From contig NZ_NPKJ01000048.1 of NCBI RefSeq assembly GCF_002284575.1, positions 124,001 through 188,000 of the forward strand: a stretch of DNA of 64,000 nt, given 5' to 3'. The position numbers were made by a program, and so were the translations under genes. The notes under the pieces were generated by a model. The model had not been told where the DNA came from, made no database searches, and worked only from the letters and a program-made list of their open reading frames with translations. The stretch's first letter is position 1. Each line of letters begins with the position of its first letter. The stretch is from Mesorhizobium temperatum. Its GTDB lineage: Bacteria; Pseudomonadota; Alphaproteobacteria; Rhizobiales; Rhizobiaceae. Shown here piece after piece: positions 1-9,913 of this stretch.

Positions 1-208
1 TTGTGTCGAGCGCGCGGGTGATGACCGGCTTGGTGACATTGAGGCGGGCGGCGAGCCCGCGCACCGTATGCGGCGGCGGATCGAGATAGATGGTGAACAG
101 GATCGCCGTCTGGCGCATGGTGAGGTCCGGTGCGTCGTCGCGCACCTGAGACAGCATCACCTGCTGCCACAGTCGCAAGGCCTGGCTCGGGCGCATCGAA
201 ATCGACAT
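1..208 (-). CDS. MarR-family transcriptional regulator (partial, N-terminal part)
   Basis: Reading the minus strand from an ATG at 208 gives an open frame of 69 codons that runs off the window edge. The visible protein has a short helical N-terminus and then a winged-helix region. This includes the stretch RGLAARLNVTKPVITRALD at about residues 49-67, which has the form of the recognition helix-turn-helix of MarR-like regulators. Neither the C-terminus nor the target is visible. There is no strong Shine-Dalgarno before the ATG at 208; a second in-frame ATG at 196 is possible. The family call is an inference from the HTH pattern. Confidence 0.6.
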   Translation of the reverse strand, partial: MSISMRPSQALRLWQQVMLSQVRDDAPDLTMRQTAILFTIYLDPPPHTVRGLAARLNVTKPVITRALDT

Positions 209-278
209 CCGGCCAGCATGACGGAAAATTGTTTCGGTTCCGTTTCAGTCTCGATACCTTCCTGTCGGACCGCTAGCG

Positions 279-1643
279 TCAGGCGTAGCGTTTCGAGATG
301 ACCCTTTCCAGCGCGCGGATGGCTTGCGCCTCGCCGCCGGCGAGACCGTACGGACGATCGGACGGATTCCACGCGAAGATGTCGAAATGCGCCCAAGCAG
401 CGGTCTTCTCGACGAAGCGCTTCAGGAAAAGCGCCGCCGTGATAGAGCCGGCGAAACCGTCTGACGTGACGTTGTTGATGTCGGCGATCTTCGACGACAG
501 CTTTGCGTCATAGGGTTTCCACAACGGCATGCGCCACAGCGGATCCTCGACCGCGGCGGAAGCCTCCGCCAGATCGGACGCCAGCGCTTCATCACCGGTG
601 TAGAAAGGCGGCAGATCGGGACCGAGCGCCACGCGAGCAGCCCCCGTCAAGGTCGCCATGTCGATCAGCAGTTGCGGCTCGTCGTCGTCTGCCAGTGCCA
701 AGGCGTCCGCCAGCACCAGCCGTCCCTCGGCGTCGGTGTTGCCGATCTCGACGGTGATGCCCTTGCGGCTCACCAGCACGTCGCCGGGCCGGAAGGCGTT
801 GCCGGCGATCGAATTCTCGACCGCCGGGATCAGCAAACGCAGCCGGACCTTCAGCCCGGCGGCCATGATCATCGAAGCAAGGCCCAATACGTTGGCCGCG
901 CCACCCATGTCCTTCTTCATCAGGAGCATGCCCGAGGACGGCTTGATGTCGAGGCCACCGGTATCGAAGCAGACGCCCTTGCCGACCAGCGTCACCTTCG
1001 GGGCGTTATCCGGTCCCCATGTCATGTCGATCAGCCGCGGCGCACCGACGGAAGCGCGGCCGACCGCATGGATCATCGGGAAATTCTTCTTAAGCAGGTC
1101 GTCGCCCTTGGTTACCGACACTTCGGCCTTGTACGTCCCAGCCAGGGTCCGAACTGCCTTCTCCAACTCGTCCGGTCCCATGTCGCTGGTCGGCGTGTTG
1201 ACCAGATCGCGCGTCAGGAAAACGCCATCGGCAGTTCGGCGAACACGCGCCGCGTCGGCGCCGGACGGCAGCGAAAAACGCAGCGCCTTGCCGGGTTTTT
1301 TGCCGTAGCGGGTGAAGACATAGCCGCCGAGCGCCAGTGCGACGGCCACCAGTTCCGGTTCGGCGGGTGCCGAGGCGAAATGCCAGTCGCCTTCGGGCAA
1401 GGCTCTCGCCAGCGCACCGATGGCAAGCGCGCCTTCGCCATCGCCCGTGCCGAACAGGGCGCCGGCAAGCGCGCCGTTTTCGTCGGGTACAATCAGCGTC
1501 CTGCCGGCCTCACCGGAAAAGCCGTTGGCCTTGGCCCATGCGAGCCAGGACGAGGCAAGGCCCGCTGCATCCAGTCTATCCTTCGCCACCAGGTGAACCG
1601 GCAGCGTGGTCTTCAGTTTTCCCTCGATGAGTTCGACTGGCAT
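279..1643 (-). CDS. Leucyl aminopeptidase family protein (peptidase M17)
   Basis: A 454-residue cytosolic metallo-aminopeptidase that removes N-terminal residues from peptides. The C-terminal catalytic domain carries the M17 hallmark NTDAEGRLVL, which holds a metal-binding Asp/Glu pair and the catalytic Arg. The upstream lysine/metal motif VGKGVCFDTGG and the segment MKKDMGGAA are also present. The N-terminal third is the poorly conserved regulatory domain of the family. The length is slightly short for the family (about 450-500). I start at the ATG at 1643 (MPVELIEGK); the open frame extends further upstream but without protein-like sequence. It stands alone, divergent from tadD. The exact peptide substrates cannot be told from sequence. 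Confidence 0.93.
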   Translation of the reverse strand: MPVELIEGKLKTTLPVHLVAKDRLDAAGLASSWLAWAKANGFSGEAGRTLIVPDENGALAGALFGTGDGEGALAIGALARALPEGDWHFASAPAEPELVAVALALGGYVFTRYGKKPGKALRFSLPSGADAARVRRTADGVFLTRDLVNTPTSDMGPDELEKAVRTLAGTYKAEVSVTKGDDLLKKNFPMIHAVGRASVGAPRLIDMTWGPDNAPKVTLVGKGVCFDTGGLDIKPSSGMLLMKKDMGGAANVLGLASMIMAAGLKVRLRLLIPAVENSIAGNAFRPGDVLVSRKGITVEIGNTDAEGRLVLADALALADDDEPQLLIDMATLTGAARVALGPDLPPFYTGDEALASDLAEASAAVEDPLWRMPLWKPYDAKLSSKIADINNVTSDGFAGSITAALFLKRFVEKTAAWAHFDIFAWNPSDRPYGLAGGEAQAIRALERVISKRYA

Positions 1644-1675
1644 TCGATGGTCTCCGGCTTCCGAGTCGGCGCTTT

Positions 1676-1690
1676 TTAACTGTCCGTTAG
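1676..1690. promoter_or_regulatory. Candidate CtrA-like site (TTAA-N7-TTAG)
   Basis: Between the divergent aminopeptidase and tadD genes there is TTAA, seven bases, then TTAG. This is one base from the TTAA-N7-TTAA pattern of the alphaproteobacterial cell-cycle regulator CtrA, which controls pilus genes in Caulobacter. Short sites of this kind also arise by chance. Confidence 0.22.
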
Positions 1691-1765
1691 GGTTAACAGA
1701 ATATTTCTGCGGGAGGGAAGATGGCCATGTAATGGCCACGTACACGAATGGAGGCCCTGGTGCAG

Positions 1766-2587
1766 ATGCCGACCAACCGCATGACGAACGCCACGGGGAA
1801 GCGGCTGATCACCACGGCGCTCATAATAGCGCTCGGTGCAAGCGTTGCAGGCTGCGGGACCAGCAAGTTGACAACCGGCTCGATCGGACGCACCAGCGGC
1901 AAACCCTTGGAAACCATGTCGGCCGGCGAGTTGCACAAGGCGACGATCGCGCTCGGTCAGTCCTACGCCAAGAACCCCAACGACAAGCGCATCGCGACGA
2001 ATTATGCCGCGGCGCTGCAAATGGATGGCGACGCCGACCAATCGCTCGCCGTGATGCGCAAACTGGCGATCGCCCTGCCGAAGGACCGCGACGTGCTCGC
2101 CGCCTATGGCAAGGCACTTGCCGCCAACGGGCAGTTCGAGCCGGCGCTCGACGCGGTGCGCCGGGCGCAGACACCGGAATATCCCGACTGGAAGCTGGTG
2201 TCGGCGGAAGCGGCGATTCTCGACCAGCTTGGCCAGAGAGACGAGGCGCGCCAGAATTACCGCAAGGCGCTTGACCTCAAGCCGAACGAACCTTCGATTC
2301 TTTCAAATCTCGGCATGTCCTATGTGCTGGAAGGTGACCTGCGCACGGCCGAAACCTATATGCACTCGGCCGCCCAGCAGCCGAACGCCGACAGCCGCGT
2401 CCGCCAGAACCTGGCGTTGGTCGTCGGCCTGCAGGGCCGCTTCGACGAGGCCGAGAAGATCGCCTCGCAGGAGCTTTCGGCCGAACAGGCGCAGGCGAAC
2501 GTGACTTACCTTCGCCAGATGCTCTCCCAGCAGAACGCCTGGAGCCAGCTCAAGGACCAGGACAAGGCAAAGCCTGCCACCAACTAA
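1766..2587 (+). CDS. tadD: TadD-like tetratricopeptide-repeat lipoprotein of the tad pilus
   Basis: About 273 residues. The N-terminus is a lipoprotein signal with a hydrophobic stretch (LITTALIIALGASVAGC) ending in a lipobox cysteine. Several degenerate TPR units follow, the clearest being the helix pair around ALDLKPNEPSILSNLGMSYV. In Flp pilus systems TadD is an outer-membrane-directed lipoprotein that helps assemble or localise the secretin. The gene converges on tadC at the end of the tad operon, which supports the role. Start choice: a GGAGG at 1750-1754 precedes both a GTG at 1760 (spacing 5) and the ATG at 1766 (spacing 11). An ATG at 1748 has no ribosome binding site. Confidence 0.82.
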   Translation: MPTNRMTNATGKRLITTALIIALGASVAGCGTSKLTTGSIGRTSGKPLETMSAGELHKATIALGQSYAKNPNDKRIATNYAAALQMDGDADQSLAVMRKLAIALPKDRDVLAAYGKALAANGQFEPALDAVRRAQTPEYPDWKLVSAEAAILDQLGQRDEARQNYRKALDLKPNEPSILSNLGMSYVLEGDLRTAETYMHSAAQQPNADSRVRQNLALVVGLQGRFDEAEKIASQELSAEQAQANVTYLRQMLSQQNAWSQLKDQDKAKPATN

Positions 2588-2700
2588 CTACGCCGGCTTT
2601 GCTTCGAACCGCCAGTTCCTCAACTCATCGACATGCCGGAAATACCAAGCCGCGTTGCATCAGCACCGCGGCATTCGCATGTGTTGTCGCCTTGGCGAGG

Positions 2701-3717
2701 CTATTGGCTGCTCGATGTCGGCTGGTCGCCGAAGATGCCGCGCTGGCTCACCTGGATACCGGCGGGGCCCAGGATGATGGCGAACAGCACCGGCAGGAAG
2801 AACAGGATCATCGGCACGGTGAGCTTCGGCGGCAAGGCCGCGGCCTTCTTCTCGGCAGCGTTCATGCGCATGTCGCGGCTTTCGCCGGCAAGCACGCGTA
2901 GCGCGTGCGCCACCGGCGTGCCGTAGCGCTCGGCCTGGACCAGCGCCTGCGACACCGACTTGACCGATTCCAGGCCCGTGCGGCTCGCAAGGTTTTCGTA
3001 AGCCTGCTTGCGTTCCTGCAAATAAGAAAGCTCGGCATTGGTCAGGATGAACTCTTCGGCAAGTGCCACCGATTGCGCGCCGATCTCGTCCGCGACCTTA
3101 CGAAACGCCGCCTCCACCGACATGCCGGATTCGACGCAGATCAGCATCAGATCGAGCGCGTCCGGCCATGCCATCTGGATCGACTGCTTGCGCTTGGTGG
3201 CGCGGTTGTTGACATAGAGCACCGGCGCGTAAAAACCGGCATAGGCGACGACGATACAGACGAACAATTTGATGAGAGGCGGCTGCTCCGGCAACCCCCC
3301 GAGCACGAACAGATACATTGCAGCCAGGGCAAAGCCGACAAAGGGCAGGACCAGACGGAAGAAAAGGAAACGCGTCAGCGGATTCTGCCCGCGAAAGCCA
3401 GCCACCTTGAGTTTCTGCAAGGTGCCTTCATCGGCCAGGGCGCGCCTCAGGTCCAGCCGATCGACAATATTGCGCATGCCGATCGACTGTTCCTCGCGCA
3501 GGCCCTTGCGGCGGCGATCGGCCTCGACGGCAAGCCGCGCACGCTGCTTGGCGCGCAATTCGTCGCGCTCCAGCGCCACGGATTTCATGCGCGCCTTGAG
3601 CTGGTTTCCGCCAAAGGCAGGCAGCAGCGTGAAGACGGTCGCAAACACCGCAATGCCGACCAGCAAGGCAATCAGAAATGCCGGATCCGTAAGCGTTTTG
3701 ACGACGTTCTCAGTCAT
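2701..3717 (-). CDS. tadC: TadC, inner-membrane platform protein of the Flp pilus (T2SS F domain)
   Basis: A 338-residue integral membrane protein with an N-terminal transmembrane segment (FLIALLVGIAVFATVFTLL), a charged cytoplasmic region and a central membrane segment. A type II secretion F domain (around residues 185-310) follows, containing the usual AWPDALDLMLICVESG helix, and then a final hydrophobic anchor. With TadB it forms the inner-membrane platform on which the CpaF ATPase acts. It is the last gene of the minus-strand cpa operon, 12 nt after tadB, and it converges on tadD. The role is established for the family; this copy is assigned by domain and position. Confidence 0.9.
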   Translation of the reverse strand: MTENVVKTLTDPAFLIALLVGIAVFATVFTLLPAFGGNQLKARMKSVALERDELRAKQRARLAVEADRRRKGLREEQSIGMRNIVDRLDLRRALADEGTLQKLKVAGFRGQNPLTRFLFFRLVLPFVGFALAAMYLFVLGGLPEQPPLIKLFVCIVVAYAGFYAPVLYVNNRATKRKQSIQMAWPDALDLMLICVESGMSVEAAFRKVADEIGAQSVALAEEFILTNAELSYLQERKQAYENLASRTGLESVKSVSQALVQAERYGTPVAHALRVLAGESRDMRMNAAEKKAAALPPKLTVPMILFFLPVLFAIILGPAGIQVSQRGIFGDQPTSSSQ

Positions 3718-3729
3718 GCGCTCGAAATC

Positions 3730-4743
3730 CTAAACTTCGAAGTTCATCATCTTGCGCATCACCAGGATGCCGATCGACATCCAGACCGCCGAGCAGCCGA
3801 GGATCAGATGGCCGGTGCTGGTGGTAAACAGAGGCATGATGTAGTTCGGGCTTGTCAGGTAGACGAGAAAGGCGACGACGAACGGCAACGCACCGATGAT
3901 GACGGCGGATGCCTTCGCTTCCATGGACAGCGCCTGGACCTTAGCCTTCATTTTCTTGCGGTCGCGAAGCACGCGCGAAAGATTGCCCAGCGCCTCGGAA
4001 AGATTGCCGCCGGCCTGGGACTGGATCTGGATGACGATGCCGAAGAAGCTCGCTTCCGTGCATGGCATCGTTTCGGCCATACGCATGCTGGCGTCGGGGA
4101 TCGACAGGCCCATCTGCTGCGAATCGACGATGCGGCGGAACTCGGTCTTGACCGGTTCAGGGGCTTCGTTGGCGATCAGGCGGATGGCGTCGTTCAGCGG
4201 CAGGCCGGATTTGACTGCACGCACGATGATGTCGAGCGCGTTCGGAAATTCGTTGAGGAACGCCTTCACCCGGCGGGCGCGGCAAAACAAGACGAACCAG
4301 CGTGGCAGGCCGAGGACGCCGACCAGCAGCGCGCCGGGCAAGACATAAAGCGGCGCGCCGAAGAAATAGGCAAGAAACGTCAGGACGACGCCGCAAACCG
4401 CCGAGTAGAGATAGAAGCGCTCAAGCGACATCTTCATGCCCGCCTGACGAATCTGGGCCTTCAGTGGCGGCTTTTTGACGACACTCTGGTTGGTTTTTTG
4501 CTTCTGTTCGAGGTCCTTCAGTGAATCCTGAACCGATTTGCGCCGCTTGGCCGCTTCCGCTACGCGATCGCGCGAGGCCTTGACGACGGCGCCATCCGTC
4601 TCGGCGGTCTTGATCGTTTCGAGCCGCCTGCCGACTTGCTTCTCGGTGCTGATCTGGTTGAACAGAAAAGCATAGGCCACCGCGCCGGCGCTGAAGCCGG
4701 CGAGCACGATGAATGCCAATACGGTGCCGTCAATCCCGAACAT
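3730..4743 (-). CDS. tadB: TadB, inner-membrane platform protein of the Flp pilus (T2SS F domain)
   Basis: A 337-residue membrane protein. It has an N-terminal transmembrane helix (VLAFIVLAGFSAGAVAYAFL), a basic linker and a pair of hydrophobic segments near residues 115-155. A T2SS F domain follows, with the helix FPNALDIIVRAVKSGLPL, and then a C-terminal transmembrane region. It pairs with TadC as the pilus assembly platform. It lies 29 nt after cpaF and 12 nt before tadC in one operon. Its length and topology match the family. Confidence 0.92.
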   Translation of the reverse strand: MFGIDGTVLAFIVLAGFSAGAVAYAFLFNQISTEKQVGRRLETIKTAETDGAVVKASRDRVAEAAKRRKSVQDSLKDLEQKQKTNQSVVKKPPLKAQIRQAGMKMSLERFYLYSAVCGVVLTFLAYFFGAPLYVLPGALLVGVLGLPRWFVLFCRARRVKAFLNEFPNALDIIVRAVKSGLPLNDAIRLIANEAPEPVKTEFRRIVDSQQMGLSIPDASMRMAETMPCTEASFFGIVIQIQSQAGGNLSEALGNLSRVLRDRKKMKAKVQALSMEAKASAVIIGALPFVVAFLVYLTSPNYIMPLFTTSTGHLILGCSAVWMSIGILVMRKMMNFEV

Positions 4744-4772
4744 CGACCTTGGCCCCTACGCCTCCAAATGCA

Positions 4773-6281
4773 TCAGTCAGCGCGCTTCTCCATCGCCTCG
4801 AGCGCGTTGGCGAGGCGCTGTTCCTCGCCATAGTAGCGGGCGCGGTCCCAGAAATGCGGGCGCCCAATACCTGTCGACACGTGCTCACCCAGCAGCCTGC
4901 CATTCACGTCCTCGCCCTTTATGTTGTAGAGGACGATGTCCTGCGTGATGATGACGTCGCCTTCCATTCCGATCACCTCGGTGATGTGGGTGATGCGCCG
5001 CGATCCGTCGCGCAGGCGTGCGGCCTGGATGATCACGTCCACGGAACCGACGACGATTTCACGGACGGTTTTCTGCGGCAGCGTAAAGCCGCCCATCGCG
5101 ATCATCGATTCGATACGGTTCAGGCATTCGCGCGGGCTGTTCGAGTGGATCGTGCCCATCGAGCCGTCGTGACCGGTGTTCATCGCCTGCAGAAGGTCGA
5201 ACACCTCAGGTCCGCGCACTTCGCCAACGATGATGCGCTCGGGCCGCATGCGCAGGCAGTTCTTGACCAGGTCGCGCATGGTCACCTCGCCCTCACCCTC
5301 GAGGTTGGGCGGGCGGGTTTCCAGACGTACGACATGCGGCTGCTGCAGTTGCAGCTCGGCCGAGTCCTCACAGGTGATGACGCGCTCCTCGCGGTCGATA
5401 TAATTGGTCAGGCAGTTGAGCAGCGTGGTCTTGCCCGAACCGGTACCGCCCGAAATGACGATGTTGCAGCGGACGCGTCCAATGATCTTGAGGATCTCGG
5501 CGCCGTGCGGCGAAATGGCGCCGAACTTGACCAGCTGGTCGAGCGTCAGCTTGTCCTTCTTGAACTTGCGGATGGTGAGCGCGGTGCCGTCGATGGCAAG
5601 CGGCGGCGCGATGACGTTGACGCGGGAGCCATCGGGAAGGCGTGCGTCGCAGATCGGGCTCGATTCATCGACGCGGCGGCCAACCTGGCTGACGATGCGC
5701 TGACAGATGTTGAGGAGCTGCTGGTTGTCGCGGAAACGGATGCCGGTCTGCTCGACCTTGCCGTTGACCTCGATGTAGACGTTCTTGGAACCGTTGACCA
5801 TGATGTCGGCGATGTCGTCGCGGGCGAGCAATGGTTCCAGTGGCCCGTAACCCAGCACGTCATTGCAGATGTCCTCGAGCAGTTCTTCCTGCTCGGCGAT
5901 CGACATCGCGAAATTCTTGATCGCGATGATGTCGTTGACGATGTCGCGGATTTCCTCGCGTGCGCTTTCGGGATCGAGTTTGGCGAGCTGCGACAGGTCG
6001 ATCGTGTCAATGAGCGCGGAAAAGACCTGGCTCTTGGTATCGTAGTAGGTTTCGCTCTTTTGGCGCTGGACCTTTTTCGGCTCCGGCGCCAATGGCGGCG
6101 CCTCGACCGCACGGCGCACAGGCGGCGCAGCAGACGCGCCAAGCGACGGCGGCGGTGCGGGCTTGGCAAGAACCGACGTTTCTGCAGAGTTTGCCGACGC
6201 CGGCGCGGCAGGCGCAGGTGCCGGCTGACGGAGTTCCGGGGTGAACCGGCTGCCGTCGTCGCTGCCTCTTTTACCAAACAT
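4773..6281 (-). CDS. cpaF: CpaF/TadA, secretion ATPase of the Flp pilus
   Basis: A 502-residue cytoplasmic hexameric ATPase of the type II/IV secretion superfamily that powers pilin extrusion. Residues 1 to about 80 are a low-complexity Pro/Ala-rich region. The conserved N-domain includes [20 protein letters not shown]. Walker A is [16 protein letters not shown] near residue 275, and the Asp box, Walker B ([13 protein letters not shown]) and His box ([12 protein letters not shown]) follow. It lies in the operon between cpaE (29 nt upstream) and tadB (29 nt downstream). All catalytic motifs are intact. Confidence 0.95.
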   Translation of the reverse strand: MFGKRGSDDGSRFTPELRQPAPAPAAPASANSAETSVLAKPAPPPSLGASAAPPVRRAVEAPPLAPEPKKVQRQKSETYYDTKSQVFSALIDTIDLSQLAKLDPESAREEIRDIVNDIIAIKNFAMSIAEQEELLEDICNDVLGYGPLEPLLARDDIADIMVNGSKNVYIEVNGKVEQTGIRFRDNQQLLNICQRIVSQVGRRVDESSPICDARLPDGSRVNVIAPPLAIDGTALTIRKFKKDKLTLDQLVKFGAISPHGAEILKIIGRVRCNIVISGGTGSGKTTLLNCLTNYIDREERVITCEDSAELQLQQPHVVRLETRPPNLEGEGEVTMRDLVKNCLRMRPERIIVGEVRGPEVFDLLQAMNTGHDGSMGTIHSNSPRECLNRIESMIAMGGFTLPQKTVREIVVGSVDVIIQAARLRDGSRRITHITEVIGMEGDVIITQDIVLYNIKGEDVNGRLLGEHVSTGIGRPHFWDRARYYGEEQRLANALEAMEKRAD

Positions 6282-6310
6282 GATCGACTACCAATTCCGC
6301 TCCAAAAGCA

Positions 6311-7600
6311 TCACTTCTTGCTGCGCGAGAGCTTGCCAAGGAGATTGCCGAGGCCCGCTTTCTTTCTTGCCTTGATTTCGCTGCGCCCGGTCAGCACATG
6401 CGCAATCTCGTTGATCGTGGCGACAACCGGGTTCTTGGCATCCATTTCGCCGAGCATGCGCCCGTTGTTGGCGGCGTTTCCGAACAGCAGCGGCTCGAAA
6501 GGAATAACCGACATCGGCGACAGGCCGAGCGAGTCGGCGAAGTCGGATGACGTAATCTCCGGACGCTTTGGCACGCCGGCCTGATTGATGATCAGCTTGG
6601 GCGGTGGATCGTTCGGGCGAAGCCGCTTGAACATGTCGACCAGATTCTTGGTGTTGCGCAGATTGGCCAGTTCCGGCGTCGCCGTGATCACAATCTCGTC
6701 GGCCTTGACCAGTATGCTCTTGGTCCAGCCTGTCCAGACGTGCGGAACATCGAGCACCAGAAGCGGCACGCTGCGCTGCGCCGTGTCGATAAGCTGCGTG
6801 AAAGCGTCGGGATCGAAATCGTAGACCCGCTCGAGCGTTGAAGGCGCTGCAAGCAGCGACAGATGCTGGGCGCACTGGGCAAGCAGCCGATCGAGATAGA
6901 CCTCGTCGATGCGCTCCGGTGAGAAAACGGCTTCGGCAATGCCTTGCGCCGGATCCTGATCGAAATTGATGTTGGCCGTTCCGAAAGCCAGGTCGAGATC
7001 GGCGACAACCACTTCGGACTTGAACAGCGACGACATCGCCCAAGCCACATTGTGGGCAATGGTCGAGGACCCGACGCCACCCTTGGCGCCGATGAAGGCG
7101 ATCGAGCGGCCGATCGGCTCGGCTTCCGGATCAACGAAAATCGACGATATCACGCTGACGATATCGGCCATCGACACCGGCGCGATGACATATTCGGAAA
7201 TGCCGGAGCGGATGAGCTCGCGATAAAGCCCGACGTCATTGTAGTGGCCGATGACCACGACCTTCGAGGTCGGATCGCAATATTCGGCGAGCTGCGTGAG
7301 CTGCTCCAGCAATTGCGTCGGCTCGCTGCGCGATTCCAGCAGGATCAGGTTCGGCGTCGGCGCCGATTGATAGAATTCGATGGCGGTGGCGATGCCGCCC
7401 ATATGGACCTTCAGATGGGCCTTCGCCATGCGACGATCCTCGCCGGCGCGCTCGACCGGATTGGCAACGCCCTCGGTCTCGCAAAATGCCTGGATCGAGA
7501 TACGCGGAATCGGTCGCAACGCCTGCATGGCGGCGATGTCCTGCTGCGAGGTTTCGCCGCCATCTACCGCTGTGTCGTAGGCAAGATTGCTCATCGTCAT
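6311..7600 (-). CDS. cpaE: CpaE/TadZ, MinD-like polar localisation ATPase of the Flp pilus
   Basis: About 429 residues. The N-terminal half is an atypical response-regulator-like receiver domain, and the C-terminal half is a ParA/MinD-type ATPase. The deviant Walker A, GAKGGVGSSTIAHN, lies at about residue 157 and the metal-binding region VVADLDLAFG follows. CpaE/TadZ proteins mark the site of pilus assembly. I start at the ATG at 7600 (MTMSNLAYD), which has a GGAAAG-like ribosome binding site; the longer open frame overlaps the cpaD end. It sits between cpaD and cpaF in the operon. Confidence 0.9.
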   Translation of the reverse strand: MTMSNLAYDTAVDGGETSQQDIAAMQALRPIPRISIQAFCETEGVANPVERAGEDRRMAKAHLKVHMGGIATAIEFYQSAPTPNLILLESRSEPTQLLEQLTQLAEYCDPTSKVVVIGHYNDVGLYRELIRSGISEYVIAPVSMADIVSVISSIFVDPEAEPIGRSIAFIGAKGGVGSSTIAHNVAWAMSSLFKSEVVVADLDLAFGTANINFDQDPAQGIAEAVFSPERIDEVYLDRLLAQCAQHLSLLAAPSTLERVYDFDPDAFTQLIDTAQRSVPLLVLDVPHVWTGWTKSILVKADEIVITATPELANLRNTKNLVDMFKRLRPNDPPPKLIINQAGVPKRPEITSSDFADSLGLSPMSVIPFEPLLFGNAANNGRMLGEMDAKNPVVATINEIAHVLTGRSEIKARKKAGLGNLLGKLSRSKK

Positions 7601-7628
7601 TTCTTTCCGTGACTTGCGCGGCTCAAGC

Positions 7629-8366
7629 TCAATACTCAACTTCCGAATTGCCGAAGAACTCTTCCGAAATGCCTCTCTGGCGGTAGACGTCGATCACCGC
7701 GCCGCGATTTTCCGCGTCGATATCGGATTGCTTGCGCGGTCCGAGCAGATCGGTCGGATTTGCCATCTGGGCGGCAAGATTGTTCTGATACGAGCAGCCG
7801 AAATCGGCATGGTGCTTGTTTTCCGAGGTCTGCAGCAGGTCTTCGGGCCAGCGTCCGCATCTGTCGGTCTGCGCCTTCACCGAGACATAGGCGACGCGGA
7901 TCGGCGCCGACGCTTCGGCCGAAACCGACTGGTAGCTGGTCATGACGATCCGGTTCCGGCTGATGCCGCTGGCAATCGCAAGTCTGGCGAAATCGCGACC
8001 GGCCGCGGTCGCGGCGATCTCGTTGGCCGAACCGCTCGGGATCGAGATCGTCAGGGTCGGAGCGGCGCTCTTGTCATAGCCGTCCAGGAAGCCCAGAAGG
8101 GTGTCGCGCTGAGACCCGGTCATGCCGCGATCGCCGGCGCCAACCGGAAGGTCGATCTTCTCGTTTTTCTCCGCAATCACGATCGGATGGTTGGTGCGAT
8201 AGTCATCCGGGACAGCGCCGACCGTGATGCTGTCCCGGTTGGCGCAGCCCGCCAGCAATGCCGCGACCGCAACCGCCAGGACCGGAAGGACCGGCCGGTA
8301 GAGCCGCGAACGGCCGGGTCGCATCGCTGCGGTGATCGTCCTTGCCTTCAACGCTGACTGAGACAT
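7629..8366 (-). CDS. cpaD: CpaD, lipoprotein of the Flp pilus assembly apparatus
   Basis: A 245-residue protein with a signal sequence and lipobox (LAVAVAALLAGCAN), then the CpaD core. That core includes the DDYRTNHPIVIAE motif near its start and a conserved tail containing FGCSYQNNLAAQMANPTDLL, which is highly typical of the family. CpaD is thought to be an outer-membrane-associated lipoprotein acting with the CpaC secretin. It lies 14 nt after cpaC and 28 nt before cpaE. The assignment is strong from these signatures and the gene order. Confidence 0.93.
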   Translation of the reverse strand: MSQSALKARTITAAMRPGRSRLYRPVLPVLAVAVAALLAGCANRDSITVGAVPDDYRTNHPIVIAEKNEKIDLPVGAGDRGMTGSQRDTLLGFLDGYDKSAAPTLTISIPSGSANEIAATAAGRDFARLAIASGISRNRIVMTSYQSVSAEASAPIRVAYVSVKAQTDRCGRWPEDLLQTSENKHHADFGCSYQNNLAAQMANPTDLLGPRKQSDIDAENRGAVIDVYRQRGISEEFFGNSEVEY

Positions 8367-8380
8367 GTCCGCTTCCCCGC

Positions 8381-9913
8381 TTACTTGTAGATGAAGCCGA
8401 CAACGCCGTGGTAACGGCCGTTGGGCTTGTCGGTCTGCATGCTGCCGTAGACGCGATTGACACGGCCAAGGAACATGCCGGCGCCATCGCTGGCGGCGTT
8501 GAAATTGTCGTCCGGCTTGGCAAGAGCGTTGCGCGTCACCGGCTTCACCAAATAGGGCGTGATGATGATGACGAGCTCGGTTTCGTTGCGGACGAAGTCC
8601 CTGCTGCGGAACAGCGTGCCGAGCACCGGGATCTTGGTCAGCCCGGGCAGCCCCGCGACCGCCTGCCGGATGTCGTCTCTAACGAGGCCGGCTATCATCA
8701 TGGAACCGCCGGAAGGCAGTTCAACGGTGGTGTCGGCCAGCCGCTTGCGGATCGACAGCAAAGTGGTGCCGGGCAAATCGCCGGCCGCTTCGAGCACTGT
8801 GGCGCCTTCCGTCGTAGGCTCCGAAACCGACGTCCTCACTTTAAGGCTGATGCGGCCCGCCGAGAGCACGACAGGCTGGAATTCGAGGCCAATTCCATAT
8901 TCGAGCTTTTCGTTGGTGTAAGTAACCTGGCCCGTTTGATTGTCGCTTGAAACGTTGTTCGTTCGGCTTGTGATTAGATTGAATTCACCGCCGACCTTGA
9001 ATGTCGCTTTCTCGCCCGAGACCGCGGTCAGTGTCGGCTCGGCCAGCGTCTTCATGACACCGCTTTGCTCCATGGCGTTTATGTATGCTTGAAGCGCCGA
9101 GGTGCCGATTGAAGCTCCCGAAAATTGCGACAGGGGTTTTCCCAATCCGTATGCCGGCGAGCTCAACGCTCCCCAACTGATGCCGTTGCTGCCGCCGTCG
9201 CCAATCAGGTTGACGCCCAACTGCTTCATCACCGAGCGGCTAACTTCCGCAACCGTCACCTTCAGCGTCACCTGGTCGTCGCCGATGATCTGCAGCAGGT
9301 TGACGATCTGGCTGACGCGACGCTCGGAATCCGGATTGTCGATGTCGACACCGGCTTCGGCCGAGCCGCCGGAGGCGGTCTGCGAATATTGTCCCGTGGT
9401 CGCTTCACCGCCGGACACGAAGATGGTGGCCAGATCGACCGCGCGCTTGGCATCCAGGGGAGTGTCCACGGTTCCGGTCAGGACGACGTTGTCGTTCAGC
9501 AATTCGACCGTGATGGTCGATGACGGTATGAAGCGCCTGATATAGTCTTCCAGTCCGGCAACGTCCCGCTCGACCGCCAGATCCAGGCTGACGATCTGTT
9601 CGCCATTGGGGCCGAAGACGAAGATGTTGGTGTCGCCCACCGCCTTTCCGAACAGATAGATGCGCCTGGCGGTGCGGGTCACCGCATCGGCGACCGCCGG
9701 GTTGGCGACGAGAATATCATAGGCATCGCTAGGCAGGTCGATGACCACCGATTTGTTGAGACCGAGCTTGACGCGCTGGGTGGCGGTCGAAGCCGACACC
9801 TCGGCGTTCCTGCCTGCTGCATTCGCCTCGACGGGGCCTTGCGCATTCGTCCCAAGGAGGAACAGGCCGATAGCCGCAGCCAGGGCGACCGGCAGTCTAG
9901 CGTTTAGCCTCAT
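8381..9913 (-). CDS. cpaC: CpaC/RcpA, outer-membrane secretin of the Flp pilus
   Basis: A 510-residue exported protein with a signal peptide (LPVALAAAIGLFLLGTNAQ). A pilus N-terminal domain follows (LNKSVVIDLPSDAYDILVANP), then a BON-like segment. The C-terminal secretin domain (about residues 260-465) contains the family core around VELPSGGSMMIAGLVRDD and VPVLGTLFRSRDF-like sequence. It forms the outer-membrane pore for the pilus. Its start codon overlaps the cpaB stop by 4 nt (ATGA), implying translational coupling. A shorter protein with only the N-terminal domain is encoded at 12160-12582. Confidence 0.94.
   Translation of the reverse strand: MRLNARLPVALAAAIGLFLLGTNAQGPVEANAAGRNAEVSASTATQRVKLGLNKSVVIDLPSDAYDILVANPAVADAVTRTARRIYLFGKAVGDTNIFVFGPNGEQIVSLDLAVERDVAGLEDYIRRFIPSSTITVELLNDNVVLTGTVDTPLDAKRAVDLATIFVSGGEATTGQYSQTASGGSAEAGVDIDNPDSERRVSQIVNLLQIIGDDQVTLKVTVAEVSRSVMKQLGVNLIGDGGSNGISWGALSSPAYGLGKPLSQFSGASIGTSALQAYINAMEQSGVMKTLAEPTLTAVSGEKATFKVGGEFNLITSRTNNVSSDNQTGQVTYTNEKLEYGIGLEFQPVVLSAGRISLKVRTSVSEPTTEGATVLEAAGDLPGTTLLSIRKRLADTTVELPSGGSMMIAGLVRDDIRQAVAGLPGLTKIPVLGTLFRSRDFVRNETELVIIITPYLVKPVTRNALAKPDDNFNAASDGAGMFLGRVNRVYGSMQTDKPNGRYHGVVGFIYK

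Noticed and set aside
4713..6584. 623-codon open frame antisense to cpaF
   Set aside because: Shadow of cpaF; Asp/Val/His-rich composition typical of antisense reading in high-GC DNA.
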